From the NCBI GenBank assembly GCA_963787425.1, contig CAWBCV010000007.1:62001-126000 (forward strand): DNA of 64,000 nt, written 5' to 3'. The position numbers and the translations under genes are program-made. The stretch is from AP-15 sp963787425. GTDB lineage: Bacteria > Pseudomonadota > Alphaproteobacteria > ATCC43930 > CGMCC-115725. Below the pieces are notes generated by a model. The model saw nothing but the letters and a program-made list of their open reading frames with translations. It was not told where the DNA came from and searched no databases. Shown here one piece after another: positions 25,942 through 35,124 of this stretch (positions within the stretch are counted from its first letter, which is position 1; each line of letters opens with the position of its first letter).

Positions 25942-26619
25942 TCGTTGCGCGTCCTGTGCCCTAACGGGCATCTCGGGTTTGCGCCGATCAAGACGGGGAG
26001 CTTTCGGGTCGGGCTCGATTGCGCGCCTGATCTGATCTGCGCCGTTTCGGGGTCGTGCGATGTCGGTCCGGGGCCGCTCGGCGCGGATGTGTCGTCGAGC
26101 CGGTGCACCACCCGCATCACCGGGCCGAAATACATTCCGCCCGTAGAGCTGCGCGCCAAGCTCGAAGGCGCCGGCAAGCTCGGCGAGCGCTTTATCGGCA
26201 TGGTCGGGGTACGCGACCCTTACACTATCGAGAATATCGACGCGGTCATCACGTGGGCCCGGCAACAGGCGGCCGAGCGCTTCGGCCCGGCGGCCTGCGA
26301 ACTGCACTACACCGTCTATGGCCGCGACGCCATTCTCGGAGCGCTCGAGCCGCTCAGGCGCTCCCCCGGCCACGAGGTCTGCGTGGTCGTGCAGGCGATC
26401 GCGCCGACGCGGGAGATGGCCGAGGAGGTGTGCATGACCGGCACTCGCCAGATGTTCTATGCGCGGCTGCCGGCGGTGAAAGGCACCGCCGGCGGGGTCG
26501 CCTTTCTGCTCGACGAGGTGATGCGGGGAGCCCGGCCTACCGCTGGAGGGTCAACCGCACGGTGCCTCGACGATCCGCTCGAATTGTTCCCGACCTTCAT
26601 CACCGAAGCCGGCGTGTAA
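25942..26619 (+). pseudogene. AtuA-like (DUF1446) protein with a large internal deletion
   Basis: The N-terminal block LRVLCPNGHLGFAPIKTGSF ... GSCDVGPGPLGADVSSS and the C-terminal block RITGPKYIPPVEL ... YTVYGRDAILGALEPL ... VKGTAGGVAFLLDEVMRGARP both belong to the acyclic-terpene-utilisation AtuA-like family, usually ~450 residues. Here they are joined at about 26095, leaving ~225, so the middle half is gone. Around 26530-26575 two compensating frameshifts replace the expected AYRWRVNRTV. The start is uncertain; ATG 25876 is also in frame. The next gene is its usual small partner. Confidence 0.65.
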
Positions 26620-26939
26620 TGGGAACGCGCAAGCTTTCGGAGATCGCAAAAACGATCCGCAGCAAGCATGCCGGGATCGACAAGATCACCTTCGACGTTA
26701 TCTTCGCGAAGCGCGCCGATTACGATCTCCTCCGCCGCAGCGGGGTGCTGTCGCGGGCGGTGGTCTGCAGGATGTTTGGCATTCCGCAGAGCCGCATCAC
26801 CGATTACCTCGAGTTCGACCCGGCATGGGCGATCAAGTTTACGATCCGGCGATCGATCACCAGCGGCAGCCCCGGCGACGCCGACATTTTCGGCAGCCAG
26901 CAATACGGCCCGTTGCTGGATGTCGCGGTTCCGACGTAG
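26619..26939 (+). CDS. DUF4387 domain protein
   Basis: 106 residues; ATG overlaps the stop of the AtuA-like gene (TAATG). The pattern LSEIAKTIRSKHAGIDKITFDVIFAKRADYDLLRRSGVLSR ... SRITDYLEFDPAWAIKFTIRR ... SGSPGDADIFGSQQYGPLLDV is that of DUF4387, the small protein that accompanies AtuA-like proteins. It is intact although its partner is deleted. Biochemical role not established. Confidence 0.85.
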   Translation: MGTRKLSEIAKTIRSKHAGIDKITFDVIFAKRADYDLLRRSGVLSRAVVCRMFGIPQSRITDYLEFDPAWAIKFTIRRSITSGSPGDADIFGSQQYGPLLDVAVPT

Positions 26940-26965
26940 ACGCCGGGGCCTAGGGAGACCGAAAC

Positions 26966-28372
26966 ATGACCGATTTTCGCACGGAAACCGACAGCCTCGG
27001 CGAGGTCGAGGTCCCGGCCGACAAGCTGTGGGGCGCGCAGACCCAGCGCTCTCTCGAGCATTTCAGCATCGGCCAGGACCTGATCCCGCGCGAGATGATC
27101 GGCGCCTACGCCATCCTGAAGAAGGCGGCGGCCAATGCCAATCATGCAGGCGCAAGGCTGGACGACAGGATCCACGGGCTGATCGTCCGGGTCGCCGACG
27201 AAATCCTGGGAGGGAAGCATCAGGACATGTTTCCGCTGCATGTGTGGATGACCGGCAGCGGCACGCAGTTCAACATGAACGTCAACGAGGTGATCTCCAA
27301 CCGCGCCAGTCAGCTCGCCGGCACGGCGCTCGGCAGCAAGACGCCGGTGCATCCCAATGATCACGTCAACATGTCGCAATCCTCCAACGACACATTTCCC
27401 TCTGCGATGTACATCGCGGCGGCGCTCGGCGCGACGCAGGGTCTGGTCCCCGCGGTCCGCGCCCTGCACGACGCGATCGCGACGAAGGCGGAGGCGTGGA
27501 AGGACATCGTCAAGATCGGCCGCACTCACATGCAGGATGCGACGCCGATCACGCTCGGGCAGGAATGGTCGGGCTATGCCGGCATGCTGGCGGACGATCT
27601 GGAGCGGATCGAAGACGCGCTGAAGGGCGTCTACCGGCTGGCACTCGGCGGCACGGCGGTCGGCACCGGGATCAATGCCGCCCCCGGCTTCGCCGAGGCG
27701 GCGGCGGCCGAGATCGCGCGGCTCACCAAGCTGCCCTTTGTCAGCGCGCCGAACAAATTTGCGGTGCAGGGGTCGCATGACGCGCTGGTACAGCTCTCCG
27801 GCACGCTTCGGACATTGGCCGCATCGCTCTACAAGATCGCCAACGACATCAGGCTGATGTCATGCGGCCCGCGTGCCGGCTTTGCGGAATTGCTGATCCC
27901 GGAAAACGAGCCGGGTTCGTCGATCATGCCTGGAAAGGTCAACCCGACGCAGGCCGAGGCGCTGACGATGATCGCCGTGCAGGTGATGGGCAACGACGTG
28001 GCGGTGGGTTTCGGCGGCGCCGGCGGCTATCTGGAGATGAACGTCTACAAGCCGCTGATCATCTTCAATCTCATGCACTCGATCACGATCCTGACTGACG
28101 GGTGCACGAACTTCCGCAAATTCCTCGTCGAGGGCACCAAGCCGAACCTTCCGAAGATCAAGGAATACCTCGATCGCTCGCTGATGCTGGTGACCGCGCT
28201 CGCTCCGGTGATCGGCTATGACAAGGCTTCGCAGATCGCGCATCACGCAATGGACCACGACCTGACCCTCAAAGCCGCGGCGCTCGACCTTGGCTACGTC
28301 ACCGAGGCGGAGTTCGATCGCGTCGTGGACCCGGCCAAGATGGTCAAGCCGTACGTCGCCACCGGAACATAG
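26966..28372 (+). CDS. fumC: Fumarate hydratase class II
   Basis: 468 residues, normal length. Interconverts fumarate and malate in the TCA cycle. Diagnostic motifs: TGSGTQFNMNVNEVI, HPNDHVNMSQSSNDTFPSAM, GRTHMQDATPITLGQEWSGY and the superfamily signature GSSIMPGKVNPTQ. Iron-free class II enzyme, active as a tetramer in the cytoplasm. GGGAGACC upstream. It follows the DUF4387 gene by 26 bases and may be read from the same transcript. Confidence 0.96.
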   Translation: MTDFRTETDSLGEVEVPADKLWGAQTQRSLEHFSIGQDLIPREMIGAYAILKKAAANANHAGARLDDRIHGLIVRVADEILGGKHQDMFPLHVWMTGSGTQFNMNVNEVISNRASQLAGTALGSKTPVHPNDHVNMSQSSNDTFPSAMYIAAALGATQGLVPAVRALHDAIATKAEAWKDIVKIGRTHMQDATPITLGQEWSGYAGMLADDLERIEDALKGVYRLALGGTAVGTGINAAPGFAEAAAAEIARLTKLPFVSAPNKFAVQGSHDALVQLSGTLRTLAASLYKIANDIRLMSCGPRAGFAELLIPENEPGSSIMPGKVNPTQAEALTMIAVQVMGNDVAVGFGGAGGYLEMNVYKPLIIFNLMHSITILTDGCTNFRKFLVEGTKPNLPKIKEYLDRSLMLVTALAPVIGYDKASQIAHHAMDHDLTLKAAALDLGYVTEAEFDRVVDPAKMVKPYVATGT

Positions 28373-28404
28373 CTGCTCCCCTATCGCACGTCCGCCCCGC
28401 GGAA

Positions 28405-29190
28405 CTACCGGCCTTCGCGCACGACCGGGTTTTGCAACGTGCCGATGCCGGTGATCTCGATCTCCACGGTGTCGCCGTGCTTCAAATTCTCGGGCGCCCC
28501 TTCGGTGCCCATCCACACGACGTCGCCGGGGTAGAGCGTCAGGTACTGTGACATCCGGCTGATGAAGGTGGCGGGGCCGAAGAGCATGCTGTTGGTTTTG
28601 AAACGGATCTTCTCGCCGCCATTGACGCGGATGATCGTCTGCGCCGCGTCGATATCGAAATCGGTTTCGATCCACGGTCCCATCGGCTTGAAGGTGTCGG
28701 TGTTCTTGGCGCGCCACAGGGTCCGGTCACCGGCCTGCCAGGTGCGTTCGCTCATATCGTTGCCGATCGTCCAGCCGAGGACACAGGACAGCGCCTCGCT
28801 CTCGGACAGGTGCTTCGCCTTCTTGCCGATCACGGCGACGAGCTCGCCTTCGTACTGCACGCGCTCGGTCGCATCCGACGGGATCACGATCGGCTCGCCA
28901 TGCGCGACGAGCGCATTGTTGGCGCGATAACCGATATCCGCCGCGGTCGGTATATTGGGCTCCTGGCCGCGCTTCTTTGCGGCCTCGATGACATGATCGG
29001 CGTAATTCAGCCCGGCGCAATAGAAGGTGCGCGGCTCGACCGGCACCAACAGCTTGATCGACGACAATGGCCGGCGTGTCGTCGTCTTCTCATAGCCGGC
29101 AAACGGGTCGCCGCGCACCTCGGTGACCATGTCGCCTTCGACAATCCCGTAAACCGGTTGCCCGTTGGCCTCATAGCGTATCCAGCGCAT
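28405..29190 (-). CDS. Fumarylacetoacetate hydrolase (FAH) family protein
   Basis: 261 residues from ATG 29190, chosen over a longer frame because AAGGAGGGAGAG lies directly upstream. FAH-fold signatures: FYCAGLNYADHVIEA, YEGELVAVIGKKAKHLS (metal-binding Glu pair), GWTIGNDMSERTWQ (Asp ligand) and YLTLYPGDVVWMGTEGAP. Family members hydrolyse or decarboxylate 2-oxo acids from aromatic degradation. It is convergent with fumC. Confidence 0.92.
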   Translation of the reverse strand: MRWIRYEANGQPVYGIVEGDMVTEVRGDPFAGYEKTTTRRPLSSIKLLVPVEPRTFYCAGLNYADHVIEAAKKRGQEPNIPTAADIGYRANNALVAHGEPIVIPSDATERVQYEGELVAVIGKKAKHLSESEALSCVLGWTIGNDMSERTWQAGDRTLWRAKNTDTFKPMGPWIETDFDIDAAQTIIRVNGGEKIRFKTNSMLFGPATFISRMSQYLTLYPGDVVWMGTEGAPENLKHGDTVEIEITGIGTLQNPVVREGR

Positions 29191-29285
29191 TCTCTCCCTC
29201 CTTCTCAAAGCGCACTTCGCCCTTCAGCATAAAGCTGAAGCTCGCCCCGTGTTGCGGTAAATTGTAAATATGACTGCCCGAGACG

Positions 29286-29315
29286 TTGGCACGCATTAAA
29301 ATCATATGTTATAAC
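29286..29315 (+). promoter_or_regulatory. mazEF promoter with GTTATAAC palindrome
   Basis: TTGGCA (29286-29291), 18 bases, TATAAC (29310-29315). The -10 box lies in the palindrome GTTATAAC (29308-29315), a plausible MazE operator. It is 24 bases before the mazE start. Confidence 0.5.
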
Positions 29316-29338
29316 AAAGTTGAACATGCGAGGCTCCG

Positions 29339-29593
29339 ATGCGGGCGGCAGTGCGCAAATTGGGGAATTCGTCTGGTGTCATTATCCCCAGGTCATTGCT
29401 TCGCGACTTGGGTATTTCCGAGGGCGATCCAGTCGAGATAACATTGGAGGCGGGTCGCATCGTCCTTGTGCCGATAAAGCTGCCGACGCGGGCTGGGTGG
29501 GCAGAAGCCTCGCAAAGCATCGCCGAAGCGCGCGACGACACCCCCGTTTGGCCGGAATTCGGTAATGCCGAAGACGAAACTCTGATCTGGTGA
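29339..29593 (+). CDS. mazE: AbrB/MazE-family antitoxin
   Basis: 84 residues. The swapped-hairpin AbrB DNA-binding fold is seen at residues 1-48: AVRKLGNSSGVIIPRSLLRDLGISEGDPVEITLEAGRIVLVP. The acidic C-terminus (EARDDTPVWPEFGNAEDETLIW) would wrap and inhibit the toxin. It overlaps mazF by GTGA. Confidence 0.88.
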   Translation: MRAAVRKLGNSSGVIIPRSLLRDLGISEGDPVEITLEAGRIVLVPIKLPTRAGWAEASQSIAEARDDTPVWPEFGNAEDETLIW

Positions 29594-29961
29594 GACGATC
29601 CGGCGCGGCCGACAGCGGGACTGCGGCAGCGCGCGTTGCTGCCGTCCGTCGCGGGGAAATTTGGCTCGCGGCACTAGATCCGACGATCGGAGCCGAAATT
29701 CAAAAGACCCGACCCTGTGTCGTCGTGTCTCCGCCGGAGATGCACGACTTTCTACGCACCGTCACGGTCGCGCCGATGACCACCGGCAGCCATCCAGCGC
29801 CCTTTCGTATACCGCTCCGGTTCCGCGGCAAAGATGGGCTTATTCTGCTGGATCAGATGCGAACGCTCGACAAGCAGCGGCTCGTGCGCCGCCTCGGCAT
29901 CGTTACCGGCGCGACGCTCCGCCTGACCCTCGCCACGTTGCGGGAGATGTTCGATGAATAG
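29590..29961 (+). CDS. mazF: MazF-family endoribonuclease toxin
   Basis: 123 residues from a GTG overlapping mazE. The PemK/MazF barrel: VRRGEIWLAALDPTIGAEIQKTRPCVVVSP, then TVTVAPMTTG, FRGKDGLILLDQMRTLDKQRLVRRLG. The conserved Arg (KTRP) and Thr (MTTG) of the RNase site are present. It has ~18 more N-terminal residues than most MazF; an internal start near the VRRGE stretch is possible. Cuts mRNA when released from MazE. Confidence 0.9.
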   Translation: MRRSGAADSGTAAARVAAVRRGEIWLAALDPTIGAEIQKTRPCVVVSPPEMHDFLRTVTVAPMTTGSHPAPFRIPLRFRGKDGLILLDQMRTLDKQRLVRRLGIVTGATLRLTLATLREMFDE

Positions 29962-30082
29962 CCAGGTCCCTCCCGGTGCTATGGTGCCCGGGGAAATCGC
30001 GACAGCATCGCAGCCATGACTCCGAGCGAGCGCGGGTCGCGGGCTAGCCGCAAGCGGACCAATAACCTCGACAACCGCCCAC

Positions 30083-30673
30083 TCAATCGAGGACTTCGAG
30101 ATGCGCTTCGGTCGGCCGCATCGCGAGACCGTTGACCGGCAGCATGTCTTGCGGGCAGGCGGAGAAGGCGGCGATGCAGTTCATCTCGGCGCGCAATGTG
30201 ACATAGCTGCCGGGTGTGCTGACCGGCGGGCGAACCTCGACATGGTTGCCGTCGACGACCGGGATGTTCATGAAAAGATTGAGCGGCGCCGGAGTCTCGG
30301 GTGGGGTCAAGCCCAGCGCCGCCAATCCCGCGGCGAGATTGTCGGTGCAGTTGTCGTGATGCTCCTTGCAGCCGAGCAGCTCGTAGCGCCAACGGTCGCA
30401 TGCGGCGAAGAGGGTGTCGTGAATGCCGCCGGACGTGTCCTCGACCAGGGTCAGGATCGGCCGTCGCCGATTGGTGACGAGCGCATCGCCGACCCCCGGG
30501 ATGATCCGGTCGATCGCGACGCGGCTGTGCTCCATCGACATGAACTCGTGCAGATCGTCGGCATTGAAGGCCCAGGTGTCGACGACCTGTTGACCCTTCG
30601 TGTTGATCACTTTGATCCGCTGGCCCTTGCGAATGCGCACAGCCTTACCCTTGCGCGGCGGGATTTCGATCAT
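30083..30673 (-). CDS. DUF1989 (urea carboxylase-associated-like) protein
   Basis: 196 residues from ATG 30673, with GGAGAGG upstream. Family pattern: IPPRKGKAVRIRKGQRIKVINTKGQQVVDTWAF, EFMSMEHSRVAIDRIIPGVGDAL, EDTSGGIHDTLFAACDRWRY, and NLFMNIPVVDGNHVEVRPPVS. Members accompany urea carboxylase and act in nitrogen-compound breakdown; a neighbouring amidase gene, divergently transcribed 88 bases away, fits a nitrogen role. Confidence 0.88.
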   Translation of the reverse strand: MIEIPPRKGKAVRIRKGQRIKVINTKGQQVVDTWAFNADDLHEFMSMEHSRVAIDRIIPGVGDALVTNRRRPILTLVEDTSGGIHDTLFAACDRWRYELLGCKEHHDNCTDNLAAGLAALGLTPPETPAPLNLFMNIPVVDGNHVEVRPPVSTPGSYVTLRAEMNCIAAFSACPQDMLPVNGLAMRPTEAHLEVLD

Positions 30674-30761
30674 CGCACCTCTCCGCTCGGCTTGACCGTC
30701 GACGAGTTTAGCGACCCTTGCTAGGCTTCGAAACACTTCGAACGAGGCAAGGGAGATCGCG

Positions 30762-32051
30762 GTGACCGACCTTCGCTCCTTATCCGCTCGCGAGGCCGCC
30801 CGGCAAATTGCCGAGCGCCGAATTACTGCCGAGGCATTGGTCGCTGCCTATCTCGATCGCATCGAGGCGCGCGAGGCGGTGGTTGGCGCCTGGCAATATC
30901 TCGATCGCGAGCAGGCGCTGGCGACGGCGCGCCGGCGCGATGCGGAAGCGCCGCGCGGGCCGCTGCACGGGGTCCCGATCGCGGTCAAGGATCTGATCGA
31001 CACCGTCGACATGCCGACCGCCTATGGCTCGGCGATCTATCGCGGGCACCGGCCCGACGCGGATGCCTCTTGCGTTGCGCTCGCCCGGGCGGCCGGCGCC
31101 ATCGTCCTCGGGAAGACCGTCACCACCGAATTCGCGACCTTTACGCCGGGCAAGACGGCCAACCCGCGCAACCTGGCGCACACCCCGGGCGGCTCATCGA
31201 GCGGCTCTGCCGCAGCGGTGGCCGACGGCATGGCGCTGCTCGGCTTTGGCACCCAAACCGCGGGGTCGGTGATCCGTCCGGGAGCCTATTGCGGCTGCGT
31301 CGCCTACAAGCCGAGCTTCGGATTGATCAACCGCGCCGGGGTCAAGCCGCTGGCCGACAGCCTCGACACGATCGGTGTCTTTGCCCGATCGGTCGACGAC
31401 GCGGCGTTCTTCGCCGGGGTTCTGTCCGAGCGGCCCTCACTTCGCCATCTCGCCGTTCCGCAGCAAGCCCCGCGTTTCGGCCTTTACCGCACTCCGCTAT
31501 GGGATCAGGCGGAGCCGGCGACTGCTGCCGCTCTCGACACTGCGAGGACGGCGCTCGAACGGGCCGGCGCCGTGGTGACGGAGCTGGCGATAGCGCCCGA
31601 GCACGAGGGGCTCACGGAAGCGCAGGACACGATCATGTGGTTCGAGACGGTAAGGGCGCTTGCCTATGAGCGGCTAGAGCACAGCGCCCAGCTCTCGCCG
31701 CGTCTCGCGCAGCTGATCGATACCGGAATGGCGATCGGCGCCGGGGTCTACGATGAGGCGCGCAGTCGCGCTGCCGCAGCGCGGGCCGGGCTCGATGCGT
31801 TCTTTGGGCTGTGCGATGCGATCCTGGTCCCGGCAGCGCCCGGAGAAGCCCCGGTCGGGCTGGGCAATACCGGAAACCCGATCTTCAACCGGATGTGGAC
31901 CTTGCTCGGCGTTCCCTGTGCAGCTCTGCCCGCGCGCTGGGCGGACAATGGGCTGCCGACCGGGGTTCAGCTGGTCGGCCGGCTGCATGGCGATACGGGA
32001 CTGATGGCTTGTGCGGCTTTTCTCGAGCAAGCGCTTGCCGGGACGGCATGA
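30762..32051 (+). CDS. Amidase signature family enzyme
   Basis: 429 residues from GTG 30762 with AAGGGAGA. The Ser-cisSer-Lys triad motifs are complete: AVKDLIDTVDMPTAYGS (Lys), TPGGSSSGSAAAVA (cis-Ser) and FGTQTAGSVIRPGAYCG (nucleophile Ser). Hydrolyses amides to acid and ammonia; substrate not deducible. Its stop overlaps the start of a small lipoprotein gene. Confidence 0.93.
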   Translation: MTDLRSLSAREAARQIAERRITAEALVAAYLDRIEAREAVVGAWQYLDREQALATARRRDAEAPRGPLHGVPIAVKDLIDTVDMPTAYGSAIYRGHRPDADASCVALARAAGAIVLGKTVTTEFATFTPGKTANPRNLAHTPGGSSSGSAAAVADGMALLGFGTQTAGSVIRPGAYCGCVAYKPSFGLINRAGVKPLADSLDTIGVFARSVDDAAFFAGVLSERPSLRHLAVPQQAPRFGLYRTPLWDQAEPATAAALDTARTALERAGAVVTELAIAPEHEGLTEAQDTIMWFETVRALAYERLEHSAQLSPRLAQLIDTGMAIGAGVYDEARSRAAAARAGLDAFFGLCDAILVPAAPGEAPVGLGNTGNPIFNRMWTLLGVPCAALPARWADNGLPTGVQLVGRLHGDTGLMACAAFLEQALAGTA

Positions 32052-32347
32052 GGATCGCTCGCGCGCTCGTCGTCTCGGCGGCGGTCAGTGTGCTGGCCGG
32101 CTGCTCGGCGCTTGCTCCCTATCCGACTTTTCCTCGCGCGGCGGCCTTGGGCGAGAACGCTACCGCGCTGCGTGTGGCGATCTGCTACAACACGCTCGTC
32201 AGTACCCTCGACGAGGTGCAAGTTGCAGCGCAGCAGGAATGCCCATCGGACATGACAGCGACGCCGTTCGACACCGATTGGCACCTGCAATATTGCCCGC
32301 TGCTGTTGCCGGCACGCGCCACTTTCTTCTGCGCAGCTAAGAAATAA
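32048..32347 (+). CDS. Small putative lipoprotein
   Basis: 99 residues; ATG overlaps the amidase stop (ATGA). The N-terminus MRIARALVVSAAVSVLAGCSAL is a signal peptide with lipobox LAGC, so Cys19 should be lipidated. The mature part has five further Cys and no recognised domain (ICYNTLVSTLDEVQVAAQQEC). Likely outer-membrane or periplasmic anchored. Confidence 0.7.
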   Translation: MRIARALVVSAAVSVLAGCSALAPYPTFPRAAALGENATALRVAICYNTLVSTLDEVQVAAQQECPSDMTATPFDTDWHLQYCPLLLPARATFFCAAKK

Positions 32348-32446
32348 GCAGGTCCCGCGCGTTCGGCTGCGTCGTCGCGCCCTCTGGTCGGCCGCTTGAC
32401 GCCGCAAGTATATGCTATAGTGATTAGGGGACTAGGTGCGGCGGCG

Positions 32447-33653
32447 ATGGACTACGAAGGTTATTTCAAGCAGGGGCTCGATGCGCTGCGCGGCGAGGGG
32501 CGGTATCGCGTGTTTGCCGATCTCGAGCGGCGCTGCGGCCGCTTTCCGCGCGCCTTCGATCACCGGATCGGCGCCGAGGTCACCGTCTGGTGCTCAAACG
32601 ACTATCTCGGCATGGGGCAGCATCCGGCGGTCCTGGCCGCAATCGAGGAGACGTTGCGCGCGGTCGGCGCCGGCGCCGGCGGCACCCGCAACATCTCGGG
32701 CAACAGCCATCTGCATCTCTTGCTCGAACGCGAGCTCGCCGATTTGCACGGGCGCGAGGCGGCGCTGATCTTCACCTCGGGCTATGTTGCCAATGACGCG
32801 GCGCTGTCGACCTTGGCGCGCGAATTGCCGGGCATGGCGGTGTTTTCGGACGCGTCCAACCACGCCTCGATGATCGCCGGCATCCGCAACAGCCGCGCCG
32901 AAAAGCACGTCTTTCGGCACAACGACCCGGCCGATCTCGCGCGCTTGCTCGACCGCGTGGCTCCCGACCGACCGAAGCTGGTGTGCTTCGAGTTCGGTCT
33001 ATTCGATGGACGGCGACATCGCCCCGATCGGGGAGTTGTGCGATGTCGCCGACCAATTCGGGGCAATGACCTATCTCGACGAAGTGCACGCCGTCGGGCT
33101 TTACGGAGCGCGCGGCGGCGGGATTGCCGAGCGCGACGGCGTCATGCATCGCCCGACCGTGATCCAAGGCACCCTCGGCAAAGCCTTCGGCACGATCGGC
33201 GGCTATGTCGCCGGCTCGGCCGCGCTCGTCGATTTTCTGCGCAGCCACGCGCCGGGTTTCATTTTCACGACCTCTTTGCCGCCCGCGCTCGCCGCCGGCG
33301 CGCTCGCCGCCATCCGCCATCTCAAAGACAGCCAGACCGAGCGCGATCGCCACCAGGAACGCGCGGCCACCTTGAAGCGCCGCCTCACCGAGGCCGGCTT
33401 GCCGGTCATGCCGTCGGCGAGCCACATCGTGCCCGTGATCATAGGCGAGCCTGCACTGTGCAAAGCCGCGTGCGACGAGCTGTTGCACCGCCACCGGATC
33501 TACGTGCAACCGATCAATTACCCGACGGTTCCGCGCGGCACCGAACGCCTGCGCCTGACGCCGACGCCGCTGCACAGCGACGCCGACATGGGGGCGCTTG
33601 TGGCGGCACTCAGCGATGTCTGGGCCCGCCTCACTTTGCGCTACGCCGCCTGA
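32447..33653 (+). CDS. hemA: 5-aminolevulinate synthase, with one-base frameshift
   Basis: Pyridoxal-phosphate enzyme joining glycine and succinyl-CoA, the first step of haem synthesis in alphaproteobacteria. From ATG 32447: VWCSNDYLGMGQHP, GAGAGGTRNISGN, DASNHASMIAGIRNS. At PKLVCFE the frame breaks: GAGTTCGGTC contains one T too many (32993/32994); without it the text reads FESVYSMDGDIAPIGELCD and continues with TYLDEVHAVGLYG and the PLP lysine in GTLGKAFGTIGGY to the stop at 33653. Total ~402 residues, normal length. As no decay is seen elsewhere in the gene, a sequence error is the simplest reading. Confidence 0.88.
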
Positions 33654-33660
33654 TGGCGAG

Positions 33661-34467
33661 TCAGGTGCCGATGGCAAGCGGGCTCACTAACTTCTTCAAA
33701 GCGGCAATGACAGATAGCGCGGTCAGGCGGCCAGTGCGCGGATTGTCGTCTGACGGCACGTTCTCGATCTGCATCGATAGGCGCGCGGCTGAGGCCTCGA
33801 CCTCGATGCGGTGAATATTGCGCGTGACGGTCGGGTCGGCCCAGATCTCGACCGTCGTACGGTCGGGCCCGATGCCGGCAAGCGCCAGTGCCGCCGCAAC
33901 ATTGACGTTGGCGGGAAACCCGCGAGCCGCCTCGCGCGCGGTGCCGCTGAAGACGCGTCTGGGCTCGGCCAGTCCGGTAACGTCCACGTCGTGGACGACA
34001 AGATAAGGTGCACCCAATAAGCCTTGTGGCGGCTTTCTGGTCATCATACTGACGCTTGCGATTTCGCCTTCGGCGGCTGCAATTACTGCATCCAGTCCCA
34101 GCAGTGCTCCGCTTGGCACGAGAATGCGGCCGCCATTGCGGCGCGCCAAATCAACCAGATCGAAATTGTCGAGCAGCGCCCCGCAGCTCAACACCATGAC
34201 AATGCGCCCGTTCCCGAGCGCCGGCTCGACTAGCTCGCGCAATACCGCAGCCGGCGCGCACTCGACAACGACATCGGCGTACTGCCAGAGCTGCGACAGC
34301 GGCACAATCGGCACGCTGCGCGCGAAGCCCGCCATTCCTCTCTCCGCCCGCGCCGCGTCGCGCGCTGTGACGGCAGTGAGCACAAGGCCTTCGATGCCCT
34401 CATCGAGGCGCCGCCCCACGACCCTTCCGATCGCCCCAAACCCACCGATCGCAACCCGCAGTGTCAT
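33661..34467 (-). CDS. Aspartate dehydrogenase
   Basis: 268 residues. NAD(P)-binding N-terminus MTLRVAIGGFGAIGRVVGRRL; centre VVVECAPAAVLRELVEPAL, SGALLGLDAVIAAA and TRKPP; C-terminal domain with FPANVNVAAALALAGIGPDRTTVEIWADP, the family signature of L-aspartate dehydrogenases. It oxidises L-aspartate to iminoaspartate or makes aspartate from oxaloacetate and ammonia. Convergent with hemA, 7 bases between stops. Confidence 0.88.
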   Translation of the reverse strand: MTLRVAIGGFGAIGRVVGRRLDEGIEGLVLTAVTARDAARAERGMAGFARSVPIVPLSQLWQYADVVVECAPAAVLRELVEPALGNGRIVMVLSCGALLDNFDLVDLARRNGGRILVPSGALLGLDAVIAAAEGEIASVSMMTRKPPQGLLGAPYLVVHDVDVTGLAEPRRVFSGTAREAARGFPANVNVAAALALAGIGPDRTTVEIWADPTVTRNIHRIEVEASAARLSMQIENVPSDDNPRTGRLTALSVIAALKKLVSPLAIGT

Positions 34468-34560
34468 ACCTCTCTACTCCCGTCCGCGACTCGCCCCGCC
34501 GACCCGTAACGGCCCGGGCCGTTCCCGTGCGGTTTCGGTGATGCCAAGTCTGATGCCACC

Positions 34561-34738
34561 CTAAGCCTTGCGCATCGCAGGGGTCTGCGTGCGAGCATCT
34601 TCGAAGAACGCGGCGCCGGGAAGTTCGAAATTTAGCTCCGAGCCAAAGCTCTTTGCCGATCATCCGGGGGTCGCGGCCAGTGTCGCTCGCGGTTTTGACG
34701 GCCGAGCGGTAAAAGCGCAGAATTCCGACTTTCGACAT
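34561..34738 (-). CDS. Small hypothetical protein, one-base frameshift
   Basis: From ATG 34738: MSKVGILRFYRSAVKTASDT, then RMIGKELWLGAKF, where an extra T in the TTT at ~34629-34631 shifts the frame. Removing it gives ELPGAAFFEDARTQTPAMRKA and a stop at 34561, ~58 residues in all. Codon third positions remain GC-rich on both sides, so the gene looks real. No family is recognised; no signal peptide. Confidence 0.5.
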
Positions 34739-34757
34739 CGCTGGCCTCGCATCCTCA

Positions 34758-35054
34758 ATGTCAACGCCTCACGCAGCGATCTCCCTTGCCGTCATCTTCG
34801 CCGCCGTCGTTTCACTCGCGGCCCCTACAAAAGCCGCGGACGTCCCCAGTCCATGGAGGGCTTGTCATGAAGATGGGGATTGTTCAGCTATTGTAACATG
34901 CGGCGGTTGCTGCTCAGACGACGCCATCAACAAGGAGAAATTGGGCGATTACCAATATTTGTACCGGCAAGAATGCAAAAATCCGCGCCCACCATGTCCC
35001 TGCGTGTTCCGCAGATCGATCTGTAAACAAGGAGCTTGCGAATTGCAGAAGTAG
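34758..35054 (+). CDS. Secreted cysteine-rich small protein
   Basis: 98 residues: signal peptide (ISLAVIFAAVVSLAAPTKA) and a ~70-residue mature part with ten Cys: CHEDGDC, TCGGCC, ECKNPRPPCPC, SICKQGAC. The spacing suggests a compact disulfide-bonded domain reminiscent of small secreted inhibitor-like folds, but no family is identified. GC is lower than average. The start is 19 bases from the divergent small gene; no strong ribosome-binding site is visible. Confidence 0.6.
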   Translation: MSTPHAAISLAVIFAAVVSLAAPTKAADVPSPWRACHEDGDCSAIVTCGGCCSDDAINKEKLGDYQYLYRQECKNPRPPCPCVFRRSICKQGACELQK

Positions 35055-35124
35055 CATCGTTAATGGGTTCGGTTCAGGTCAGCCCTCATGGCGAATGATA
35101 GCCGGTCCGGGCGCCGCCCAGTGT

